A DNA stretch of 64,000 bases from positions 52,646,939-52,710,938 of the forward strand of contig OX388351.1 of assembly GCA_947579665.1 (NCBI GenBank). The letters run 5' to 3'. Under the pieces are notes generated by a model, which worked only from the letters and a program-made list of their open reading frames with translations, was not told the origin of the DNA and ran no database searches. The translations under genes were made by a program, and so were the position numbers. Shown here in pieces: positions 37,701-48,790 of this stretch; the stretch's first letter is position 1, and every line of letters starts with the position of its first letter. This stretch comes from Sympetrum striolatum (taxonomy: Eukaryota > Arthropoda > Insecta > Odonata > Libellulidae).

Positions 37701-39104
37701 TACAATTTTATGAAGTACCTACTTTATTTAAATTTAAATTGTTTGGATTATTAGTTTTCGTTCATAAAAGTATTTATTTATGCTTCGTGTTAATTTTTTC
37801 GTTTCCTCCAATGGGAATGCTCGATACATCGTGATTGTTTACTCTTTAATTATAAGTTTAGAAATTGTAATATTTCTATGTGTTTGCCATGATTACTAAA
37901 ATTGTTTAATATTTAAAAAATATCAATATAATTAATTACTCTTCGTCGTCCATAACGAATGAATAGAGTTAGGGCATCAATTCACTTCGTGGATTTATAT
38001 CAGAAAGCGTCTTTAAGATTTCTACTCGAAGACATTTAAATTGATCGAAATCACTGTATTTATTCAGAAAGATCTACTCATCGAGAAAAACAAGTGCATT
38101 GCATGATTCTGGAGAATTAAAATCCCTTGGCTTGAGAATGTCAAAATCACCTCCTCCTAAAATTAAACGGAGACGGATTGCTAAAGAATGCAATCTTGAA
38201 TAGTTATGTTAGAGAAATTTGGTTAGACAACAGAATGTTAGAAGAATACATTTTTATATCCTTTACTTACACGTTTTACAAAGCACCTCGAGTCCAAAAA
38301 AGACCTTGTTTCCGTCTGGGAAGAAAAGAAGAATTCTAAAAGCATTTCAACCACATTCCATTTCGACCACAAGGTCGAAGGTCTCATCCTTTACGAACCT
38401 CTCTGTTTGAGGCCTTAGATATGCTTCGTAAATCCACAACAATACCTAGCAAGCACTTTTTATTTATACTCTTTTTACTCTCATCAAAGAAAAACGTATT
38501 ATAAATACCTTATTGCAATTGTTGACAAGCAAAAACTCCTCGGAGGAAGGCGACATATTGTGGAAATCCACCGCAACGTGAGATGAGACAGACTATTTCT
38601 TTTTCGGTTTTATTAATCGTAGCATCATCATTATTATCCATAACCCATCACTATGGCGATGACGATTATTCACTGAATCCAGTAGCGGATAATAAAACGG
38701 TGGAAAAAGGCTCTCTCTCTTCTCTCGTTGTTTTCAATAACTTTTCACGTGAGTATTCCATGAGGTCACTCCCACTATGAACGGGTTAAACACGAATTGT
38801 GGAGATTAATCCAAGGGGTGACACCGTCTTGAAAGGTTTGCACTAATTCATTTCACATCAACTATTATTTAAACTTGAAACTAACTCAAAGAAGATCGCC
38901 ATTCCAGTCACGAACTCCATGTAAGCACGAGGTTCTTACATGGCCCTTAACCGCGCTTTTACGCTTTTCCGATCGTCACGAAAAGACTGAAGTACTAAAT
39001 TTGCGTGCGAGGAACTGAGTAATGTGGAGTTACTGGCCATGTTCATCCTGTTTCTCACAATGGTGGTCTTTCAGCCCTTCTAAATTTACCTTGATTATAT
39101 TTTT
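34767..39104 (+). repeat. Palindrome, inner left arm
   Basis: Collinear partner of 39241-43548. Between 34767 and about 37740 the two arms differ only at scattered bases and small indels, so that conceptual readings of 76 residues differ by one. From 37740 inward differences become frequent. Short chance ORFs such as 36640-36323 (-) have no family resemblance. Confidence 0.9.
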
Positions 39105-39240
39105 TAACTATTCGTAACTCAAGTGCATACCGAGGGTAAAGCATTCTCACTTTTTTCACACATTATTACTATCACTTCGAACATTCACAGGAAAGTCTAT
39201 CCGTGTAATACTTTAACATACATAGTATTTCCACAGGAAT
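39105..39240. other. Palindrome central spacer
   Basis: About 136 bases between the arms with no detectable self-complementarity to the flanks. This would be the loop if the structure folded into a hairpin. Confidence 0.75.
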
Positions 39241-42200
39241 ATATTCAAGGTAAATGTAGTAGGACAGAAAGACTGTCAATGTGAAAAACATAATGAGCAT
39301 CAAAAGTTACCTCATATTACCCATAGTTCTTCGGACGCAAGTTGAGTACTTCAGTTTTTTCATGACGATCGGAAAAGCGTAAAAGCACGGTTAAAGGCCA
39401 CGTAAAAACCTCGTGCTTGCATGGAGTTTGTGACTGGAATGGAGATCTTTTTTGAGTTACTTTTACGTTTCAATATCAGTCGACGTGAAATGAATTAGTG
39501 CAAAATGTTCAAGACGGTGTTACCCTTTGGATTAATGTTCACAGTTCGTGTGCAACCCATTTACAGTGAGAGTTAACACATGGAATATTCAAGTGAAAAG
39601 TTTGTGTTACCAACGATAGATGTGAGACAAACTAGTAATTTTTTCTCAATTATATTATCCACTACTGGATTCAGTGATACATCGCCAACGGCATGATGAT
39701 ATGTTATGTAAAATAATGGCAGCATCATCATTATTTTCCATTTTGTCTATCTGTCTCTCTCTTCTCTCGTTGTTGAAAATGACTTATCACTTGAGTACTC
39801 CATATCAGATCTGAGTTTTTAGCATTAAAATAATATATTTCAGAATTTCAAAACTGTGAGATTTTATTGTATTTCTACGCCGAAAATTTGTTTTATAAAC
39901 ATGGTGTCCTTTAATTCGTGTGAAAAGTGTAGGATTATAAAGTGATTGCTAAGTGTTCTTCTGGATTTAGGAAGCATATTTAAGGGATCAAACAGAGAGG
40001 TTCATAAAGAATTGAGAACTTAGCCCCTATGATCGAAATGGAATGTGGTTGAAATGATTTTATAATTCTGCTCATCTTCACAGACGATCCGTCCCCGTTT
40101 AATTTTAAGAAGGAACATAAGGTAATACAGATAATCTCAAGCCGAAGCGATTTTTATTATCCAGAATCATGTAATGCACTAGTTTTTTCTCGATGAGTCG
40201 ATCTTTCTGAATAAATAAGGTGTTTACGATCAATTTAAATGTCTTCGAGAAGAAATCTTAAAAATACTTTCTGATATAAATCCACGAAGTCAATTAATGC
40301 GCTAACTATAATCCTTCGTTATGACGACCAGGAGTAATTAATTATATTGATATTTTTTTAATATTGCACGATCTTTAGTAATCATGGTAAACAAATAGAG
40401 ATATTAGTTATATATTTATATACTTATTCATTACAAACTTATAATTAAAAAGTAAACGATTACGATGTTTCGAACATTCCCATTGGAGGAAACGTAAAAA
40501 TTAAGTCGAAGTATAAATAAATACTTTTATTAAGGAAAAAATAATACTCCAAACAATTTAAATTTAAATAAAGTAGGTGCAAGTAAGTAAAGTATGTACT
40601 TCATAAAATTGTATGCAAATTTAATTATAATTATAATTAATGAAAATGTTTTATTTGAGCAGTGGGGGGCCGCGACGGATCATCCTAAGTCGACCAATCA
40701 AATTTCAGCTTACTTGTTCAACCGTTGTCTTGATGGAAATTTCCTCAGTTGCTGCTTAGGCCCCGTCTGGTGCGGAAGTTATGTCAATTGTTCTAAAATT
40801 TCCGTTACAATTTAAATTTTGTGACATCCGTAGGATTTGGAAACTGGTAAACGTAAGTGACATTTCAAGGCTTTTCGTTTTTATTGCAATGATAACTATT
40901 CCTTAACCGAATTTTCCTGAAAAAAAGAAAGAACGACGTTTGAAGACCTGAAGTCGTCACCTCGTCGTCACCAAAGATTTCGTTTTAATGGTAAGTTGAA
41001 CGAATAAACCTTATTCAAATATTAATTGCGATCTTGCTTAAAAGGAATAATTGCTTTTGTGAGCTAAAAGTTCCGGTATTTTAGAAGTTGTAGTCGCGGA
41101 ATTTCGTGTGTAGTTTGAGTATTTGTATAATATATTAAGTTCGGGCATCGCTTAAATCCTAACTTAAATACATAATGCACTCGCATAAAATTTAGCCTCC
41201 ACGTATTTTTCGGTTAAAATTCGATTTAGTAATCATATTTGAATTTGATTTGATAACTACGTTCTGTCTAAAGTTCTTGAGTGGCTGTCGTTAACTAATT
41301 CAAGAAAATTCTGTTGAAACTTAAAATATCAATGGTAATGCCCCCCCCGAATGCTTAATTAAAGGGAAAGTTGCGATTGAGGAAGATGTTGACGCATGTG
41401 GGTCTCGAAAACTGGAATCTCCTACACACACGCTGTTTGCACTATCCGTCCGGCATAATTATCGGTAATCAGTATTTTAAAATTTCTGTTAGCTCTCCAT
41501 GATGATTCAAACTACACATTTTCATGCTCAAATCTTTGATTACTCTTATATCAATTCATGCAATGCCATCGTTGGGATCTAACGGTGTTCTTATCTACAT
41601 GCGATCTATATTTGGTTTAGTTTTCTGTTAAATAAAGCTTTTTTACTATTCCTTAAGCCTCTGATTGAAACTCGTGCTTTTTCAAATTTTATTGATAAAT
41701 ACGTTCCGTGTTTCAATCCCAAAATGGATCGCTGCTATCTCATTTGAGGAAATAGAAATTGTAATTTTTCGATATTTATCACTTTCCCTGAAAATTTGTT
41801 ACTTTAATTATCCGATTGTTAGCATTCCACCTGCCCTTTGTCTTATATCTAACACCATAGATGGCGCTGAAATAGTGGTTTCATATAACAGACATTCTGA
41901 TTTATTACTTACCAGTTATAAAAAATACCTACTCATTGGCGTTGAGTACAGTACTTTTCTGGATGAAATTAATTGCTGTTTTACTAATTTAGTATTTCTA
42001 TTTTTCAAGGTTTCAAAAGCTGAACTTTCAATTCTCTCATCGATGGGCATCTGCTATACTTCGTTTGGAAAAGTAATGTCCACGGAATGACCAACGCGGA
42101 AGAAACGTGAGTAACGAAATTTGATCTATTTGGTAAGCGCACTTAATACTCTAACCTTACATTATATCTTATTGAGAGTATTTCGTCATGTAATGGCGCT

Positions 42201-43548
42201 TGTAAATATTTTTAAATTCGCCGTTCAGGTGAAAGAATGCATGTTTGAAATTGTTTGGAACCTTTGAAAAGCACTCTGTAATTTATTGAATTTAATGTGT
42301 TTTGCAGGATAATCGGTAGTAGTTGAAGCTTAGAGAGTGCATGAAATTCCGATATTACTGTTAGGGATGTGAAAGTAATGGAACACGTTTTAATCAAGTA
42401 AATCCGCTTTCTTAAGTAAGACAATGTTAAAAGGCATACCAAATCAAAGCGAAATGATGAGGGGATTTTTAATCGAATGCTCTTCCTCTCTACAAAAAAT
42501 GTGTAATTTAAGTGTAGAGATGGAGTTATTCAAGATTATGATAAGTAATTATCTCTAACTTTCAAATTTGCATATAGCGATAGTTTTATCGATTTTTTAA
42601 AATAGGAAATAACTCAAGTTATTTCCTAGTTGGGCTCAAGCAAATTTTTCTTCTCTATATTCGTTTTTTAGCATCAGAATGAAGGAGTAGTTTATTGCAT
42701 CGCGAGTTAATTGTATCACGAAAACTATAATTTATCTGGTGCCTTTCAAGTATACATCTTAAGAATAATTGCAGTTATTCATTGATGCTGGTTGTAATTT
42801 TTCAAACGGGAGCTGGACATAACTCGGATGGTTTCCATAATTTCATATTTATTAATTCTATACCATAATTCGGATGATTCTTCATTGCTGGAAGGTGCAG
42901 TATTAGATTTTTAAGTATCAAATTACGTTTTGTAGTACAATTATTTCGTGTATCAATATGGTTCCTTCTTATCCCCTTCATATCGACTGGCCATCAACTG
43001 ACACTAACTTAAAGTGTATGTGTAACTCGTAATCGTAATAATTTAATCAGATAAAACTTTTAATATGCTTTCTTATCAATTATCAGCCCTGTTGAAACTT
43101 GTTGCTAGCATTTACCCCACCCTTATAGTATAACGCTTTTTAAATAAGCATAGATATTACATCACTTTCTGTAGATAAATAGTCTATCGCAGGTTTACTG
43201 TGAACTTAAACTCGTTTAAGAAATATTATTCAGACTCTATGCAAGCCTCTTTAGATAGAACTAGACCATGTGACATGATCAATTTAAGGTATTCACGAGC
43301 CATATAATTTGTTGATATTTGCAAATATTGTTCCGAAACTCTCATCCGCTTCGACTTATTTGCGGAAGAATATCCGACGTTTGAGAAAGAAACCCATCCG
43401 AAGTGAAACAGATGGCAATAATTTTGTGATTTTGTTTGTGAAAATGATTTTCATGGGCTGAGGCGGACTTCAGTCCATAAGCCGCTCTTTCCAAAATTCG
43501 AACACCTCGTTATAGCTCGAATTATTCTAATTATTCGTTTTTTTGTAC
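39241..43548 (-). repeat. Palindrome, inner right arm
   Basis: Reverse complement of the inner left arm. The arm ends at GTTTTTTTGTACC at the outer side. A 13-bp extra segment near 40570-40590 marks the change from high to lower identity. Confidence 0.9.
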
Positions 43549-44605
43549 CGATACGTATCATTTTATTATATTATATTATTATAATCGTATCATTTTCTTA
43601 AATAAAGTTAATGAGAGATACAAGATTGGCGATCAAGGTGATGTCACTTACCGTGATATTCTCACCTATGTTAATGATGATTCATAAATTATAGAATGAA
43701 TACATAGACGGCAAAAATTAGTGTTGTGGATGGCTCATTATGGTTTGAGTATTGTGTACTTAGATTTTTCAAATCCGGGAATAATGTCGGCGTGGTTAAA
43801 GATGGCATTAGTTCAACATGTTTCTCTTTCATCCCTTCCGTTTCAGCTCTAATATCAGCTTTAATTTCTTTCTATTCACAGAGATTATTATCTCATTTTC
43901 ATTTTCTCCATTTTGTTAGCAGAGCTGAAGTACATTTCGTTTAGGTAAGTACAAGGTTTAGGTCGACCTTAAGGTTGATTCTTCCTCGAATTTCAATTAC
44001 AGCCATTCCTAGAATTTTTTCACAGTGGTAGCCTTTCTCACACTGGTTAGTGCCATTTTCACCTAAAGGTCTTTTCACAGGTTCAAGGTCTTGTTTTCAA
44101 ATACAATCTCCGTCATTGTAAACAGAGTCTTATAAGTCTTAATGCAAAGCTTCCGCCTCCAAGATTCTTGCGTTGGTTTGTACCTTAACTTTTTTTCGCG
44201 AAATATCAGAAAAACAAATTAATTATAAAGGAATCATACATTATGAAAATCTGAGTAAGTTATACATTGATGAATTTTTTCATCATTATCTTCCACTGGA
44301 TATACCTGTATCTCTAATTTGCTTCGCTAATACACGCTTATTATTTATTTAGTTTGATTTTAAATAATGAACTTCTTTCCTTTTTCTTTTCTTACTTGTT
44401 AAATTTCAGATGAGGTAGTAGAAATATAATAGTGAAACATGGAGATTCTCTAATTTATGACGCATCCTGAATTAACTTTTTGTTTAGATTAATAACATTC
44501 CGTTATAACAGACTGTTGTGCTTTGCGGAGTCTCCGCTTATGCGATACATGATTTAAGTACTGAAAAATGTGTGTCGTGACTAAGTTTCGTTTATGGTGA
44601 ATAAT
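43549..44605. other. Right-arm-only block, no gene seen
   Basis: About 1.06 kb between the two homologous arm segments. It begins with an AT-rich stretch flanked by two copies of CGTATCATTTT. No coding region or mobile element is recognised. Confidence 0.5.
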
Positions 44606-45384
44606 ACAGATATTATTTTTCTCGAAGGACGGCGTCGGGGACGGAGTCGTGTTGCTACGGCGGGGGACGGCATCGGAACGAATTTAAGATTGGGAAGAAT
44701 AAAATATAAACTTCCTTTTGAAATGAAATCCGTGACTTTTGAAGTGAAATGAAGTTTCCCAGTACAGTGCACATTCTAGTCATTTAATTACATTCTAAAC
44801 TATTTAATGAACAATCAACTGAAAAATTCGGTGAATCTTTATCTATGTATACTATTTGAAGCTTTTTCAACTTTTAATCTTCTATATGATGATGCAAGCT
44901 TGAAAAATATTTTTGAAAGTTTATGTTTTGTGTATCTATTCGGTATTTATTCAATCTTTAGAGATTGAATTTGTTTATTGATCTATGCATATCTTTATAA
45001 GTAACACATTAGATGAATAAAAAGTGAAATATTATAATTTTTTCCGAACCAAAATATATTTTCAATCATGTATAGTTTAAAAATTGTAAGGCCAGAACTT
45101 GTATTGTTTACTATTACTTGAAATGTATATATAATAAAAATATAAAAATGACCTAGCACCCTGAACCTAATTAACTATTGTTGTATGTATAGATTTCTAA
45201 GGATATGTAAGGCAGGATGATGTGTAATTTATATATTCTGTAACTTTTCATTGTATTGCTGTTACTTTTCATCTATATAAATAAAATGTTGAAGAGGGAG
45301 AGAAGCTAGAGGATGGAGGAGGTTGCTTAAGAGAGGGATTGAAAGAAGTGAGGGGTATGTAAGAGGAGGGTGGGAAGCAGGAGG

Positions 45385-46060
45385 TTAACAAAAAATTGGG
45401 GTAGGAAGTAAGAGGTTGGGAAGGGAGTGGGTTGGAAGGAAGAGGGTTGGAAGGGAGAGGGAGGGAAGGGAGAGGGTCGGAAGGGAGTGGGTGGGAAGGG
45501 AGAGGGTGGGATGGGAGAGGGTGGGAAGGGAGAGCGTGGGATGGGAGAGGGTGGGATGGGAGAGGGTGGGATGGGATAGGGTGGGAAGGGAGAGGGTGGA
45601 AAGTAGAGGGTGGGAAGGTAGAGTGTGGGAAGGGAGAGGGTGGGAAGGGAGAGGGTGGAAAGTAGAGGGTGGGAGGGTAGAGGGTGGGAGGGTATAGGGT
45701 GGGAGGGTAGAGGGTGGGATGGGAGAGGGTCGGATGGGAGAGATTGGGAAGGGGGAGGGCCGGAAGGGAGAGGGTTGGAAAGGAGGTGGGAAGAGAGAGG
45801 GTGGAAAGTAGAGGGTGGGAAGGTACAGGGTGGGAGGGTAGAGGGTGGGAAGGGAGAGGGTGGAAAGTAGAGGGTGGGAGGGTAGAGGGTGGGATGGGAT
45901 ATTGTGGGAAGGGAGAGGGTGGAAAGTAAAGGTTGGGAGGGTAGAGGGTGGGAAGGGAGAGGGTGGGATGGGAGAGATTGGGAAGGGGGAGGGTGGGAAA
46001 GGAATGAGTGGGAAGGGAGAGGGTGGGAAGGGATAGGGTTGGAAGAGTGAGGATGGGATA
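45385..46060 (+). repeat. Polypurine minisatellite, right-arm counterpart
   Basis: GGGAAGGGAGAGGGT units on the plus strand are the reverse complement of the 27-28 kb array and lie at the matching place in the opposite arm. Shared inner flanks include AGAAGTGAGGGGTATGT. This copy is about half as long and more degenerate, with GGAAAGTAGAGGGT variants and no clear 89-bp order. Confidence 0.95.
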
Positions 46061-46069
46061 TGCGCTCGA

Positions 46070-47330
46070 TATTTTGGGAGATTGATGGATTTAATCTTAA
46101 AATCTATGATCCTGTCATATTAACCTTTTTAGAATAAAGGATGTACAGTCATTTGCATAAATTCTGTTGCTGCTCCAGCGACCAAAGAGTTCAGTTTCAA
46201 GTTTCAATTTGTACTACGTGATTTTCAGGTAGATATTAAAACAGAGTTGGGGGTAAAGGTACTTACGGTGTGTAAGGGTAGCTACTGTGAAATTTCTGGG
46301 AACGCGATTTGAAAAGATATGCATTTTGAACCATTTAAAGGACTGGTCAATTTAGTCCGAGAGACCAAATTTCCTTAACCGAGCTTATAGTAGAACATGA
46401 TACATACCAACTGAAATTCTTGGAAATATAACACTCACCTCATGCAGTTTACCAAAAAAGCACTGTCAGTACTCTCTGGGCTTCGAGAGTTTTTTTTATT
46501 TGGAAAGTGGCAGACTATAGCAAGAAATTATGACTTTCTCTCACACGTTGCCAATACTTGAAATTCAATCATCTTTTGCAAAATGCTAATGATTGATTAC
46601 GATATAGAGGGAGATCAAGATATAAAGGGCAAAATTCCCTTACATATTTTAAAAATGTTTTTAATGTTTTACACTTCTTTTGTTGCAATCTAAGTTGTAT
46701 AACACCTTTAGAATATGTAATTTACTCAATCAGCTTTTCTTAATTAACCAAATTATTTTTTATTCCGACTGGAAAACCACATTTGCTGATAGTATTAAAT
46801 TTTGTTTTGGATTCTCCTTCATATAATTTAATATTGAAGAATGATAACGCTTGATAAATATTCTTAGTTATTCTGCATCTTTTTTTCATTCCTCATCTTA
46901 ATATAAGATGAGGAATGAAACTTATATAGAATAGCATAGCGATAAATTCCTCAAAAAAGGTCCCAAGCTCGCAGTAGATTTTTCATGGAAAAATGTTTAA
47001 TGCGCACAGACATCGAACCCTAGATCAACTTGTTCAACTTCGGACAGATATTAGACATGAATCATATTAAGAAGTCTGGTTAAAGCAATCTGTTTTTCGA
47101 AACCTGCTAAAAAATCTTGAAATTCGCTACAATGCATTTACTACGGAAGAATTTTCCACGAAGTTAGCTTCGAATCAAGTATAATTTTGGAGGACGTTTC
47201 TGCAGTATACAATAGAGAATCATATCTACTAAAGAAATATTGATTTTCAATTTAATATCCTTAATGGAACTATCTCAAAAGTTTCTAAAACTCTCAAAAA
47301 TATACTGTTATTTGGAAAAACAAGATTTTG
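46070..47330. other. Right-arm-only block with a 17-bp hairpin
   Basis: AT-rich sequence absent from the left arm, where fewer than 60 bases separate the corresponding points. It contains a perfect hairpin at 46884-46920 (17-bp arms, 3-base loop). It could be an inserted element, but no ends were recognised. Confidence 0.5.
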
Positions 47331-47756
47331 GGTCTGTGATAGATCCAATCTAGGAAGGATCCATATCCCCTTTTTCCTGTGGTCTCATGTTAGGGTTTAT
47401 TCGAAAAGAAAAACGCTGGGTCAATGACACTTTTGGTTTAGGCTCAGAGATGGTATCCTATGTAGGTATGAATATATCCGTAGAAGTATCCATATATGAA
47501 TATACAGTCAAACCGTCAAACACTCAAGCTTAGGATCTATCTATCTTTGAATTCCAGTCAGAACGAATCACATGGTAAAAAATAACGTAAGACGCTAACC
47601 GCTAATAAAAAGGATTTCTCGCAAATACACCTCATTTGGGAGTAATAACCAAATGCACCGCATCCCGCTAAGCCCATCTTCCTTCGCATTTGATAGAATA
47701 TTGTTTAATTTATCTATATTGCCATCCACCGCACTCCTCTCGTGCCTCTTACCTAT

Positions 47757-48069
47757 AATTATTCATATCTAATCTTTTTCACTTTTCATATATCTATGTT
47801 TGTAAATTATTGTATTTATTTCTAATACTGTGTTTTCGCGGATTTTTTTCACCCCCCTTCTTTGTGGGTGTTTTCCCGCAACGTGGGTTTTTTCTTAGTC
47901 AACCTTCAGTTGAAAAGATTTTTTCCCACACCCTACTATATTTTTTTGTATTTTTTTAATAAGTTGAGTTTTTAATAAGTTCAAATGTAATCGACAAACG
48001 AGGTTAGATGGAGGAGAGGCCCACCTGGGCCTAACCTCGCCAATAAAGGGTCAAACTAAGTAACTAACT
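47757..48069 (+). mobile_element. Short LINE 3'-end insertion with CTATA duplication
   Basis: About 313 bp interrupt the right arm precisely where the left arm reads through an intact site (left arm, reverse complement: cctctTACCTATATTAATAG). The target motif CTATA appears on both sides of the insert. The insert ends with a hairpin-forming 3' UTR (CGAGGTTAG...CTAACCTCG), AATAAAGGG and a TAACTAAC tail. This is typical of a 5'-truncated non-LTR retrotransposon. Confidence 0.8.
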
Positions 48070-48299
48070 ATATTAATAGAATACCTGTTCTATTTTACTT
48101 ATCTTTGCTCTTGTTTGCGATTATTATTTTTGCGAGAAGAAATTTAAAATGTGGAAAACAGCAATTTTCATCTCACCCTTGAAGCTCCGTGAGATATTCT
48201 CCATTCTCGTCTCGAGGCAGCACACTTGCTTCGCGGGGTTTTTCTTTTGTCCCAATCCCTTGTTTTAAACAAATCTAGTAAACGGTAGTGGCTGGGGTA

Positions 48300-48790
48300 G
48301 TGGGTGGGATGTTGACAGGTGGTTGAGGTCTAGACAGTAGTTGTTTGTGTAGAGGGAGGGACGAGAATGGGTGGGATAGAATCATGGACAGGAGTGGGTG
48401 GGCTTGAGGTAGGATGGGGGTTGGTGGTGTAGAGGAACGGAAGTATGTGTTGTAGAGGGTGGTACGGGAGTAGATAGGGTAGAGGGATGGACTTGAGTAG
48501 GTGTGGTAGAGGGAGGGATGTGGAATGGTGGGTAGAGAGTGGGTAGCGGATGGGACGGAAGTGGTTGGGGTTGAGGGATGGACGGTAGTGGGTTGGATAG
48601 AGTAGTGTTGTAGAGGGTGGTACGGGAGTGGATAGGGTAGTGGGATGGACTTGAGTAGGTGTGGTAGAGGGAGGGATGTGGAATGCTGGGTAGAGAGTGG
48701 GTAGCGGATGGGACGGAAGTGGTTGGGGTTGAGGGATGGACGGTAGTGGGTTGGATAGAGGGAGAGACGGGAGACGGGAAAACTTATTTG
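48300..48790 (+). repeat. G-rich tandem repeat, 158-bp period
   Basis: Two long copies beginning at 48450 and 48608 (TTGTAGAGGGTGGTACGGGA) are nearly identical, and a more degenerate G-rich stretch precedes them. The repeat directly abuts the outer end of the palindrome's right arm. Open frames in it are artefacts of the composition. Confidence 0.9.

Larger units (their letters stand above)
26272..48291. repeat. Giant imperfect palindrome (foldback structure), about 22 kb
   Basis: Left-arm sequence recurs in reverse complement on the right over four collinear stretches. 26272-26985 pairs with about 47330-48291. The C-rich array and its inner flank (27040-29090) pair with 44606-46070. 34767-37740 pairs with about 40575-43548. 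37740-39104 pairs with 39241-40575. The inner pairs share a coordinate sum of about 78,315, which puts the axis near 39.17 kb with a spacer of about 136 bp. Example: a 68-residue conceptual reading of 37705-37499 (-) is identical to the one at 40609-40815 (+). No transposase or other protein gene is visible. It may be a foldback-type mobile element or an inverted segmental duplication. Confidence 0.9.
44606..48291 (-). repeat. Palindrome, outer right arm segment
   Basis: Reverse-complement partner of 26272-29090. Relative to the left arm it contains extra DNA at about 46070-47330 and at 47757-48069 (a LINE-tail insertion), and a shorter minisatellite. Confidence 0.85.

Noticed and set aside
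41665..42090. 141-codon frame in the right arm and its 105-codon counterpart at 36323-36640
   Set aside because: The two arms are near-identical here, yet the frames shift and end differently because of small indels, which a real gene under selection would not tolerate; no family match.
45416..46036. Gly/Arg/Glu-rich frames on the plus strand
   Set aside because: Same minisatellite in the opposite palindrome arm.
26272..48291. Palindrome as a sequencing or assembly artefact (missed hairpin adapter)
   Set aside because: Such artefacts give almost identical arms throughout; here the arms differ by many substitutions, a precise LINE insertion with target duplication, and different array lengths. 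Still worth a long-read check.
26272..48291. Maverick/Polinton or other giant coding transposon
   Set aside because: No DNA polymerase, integrase, capsid or other protein gene is readable in the arms.
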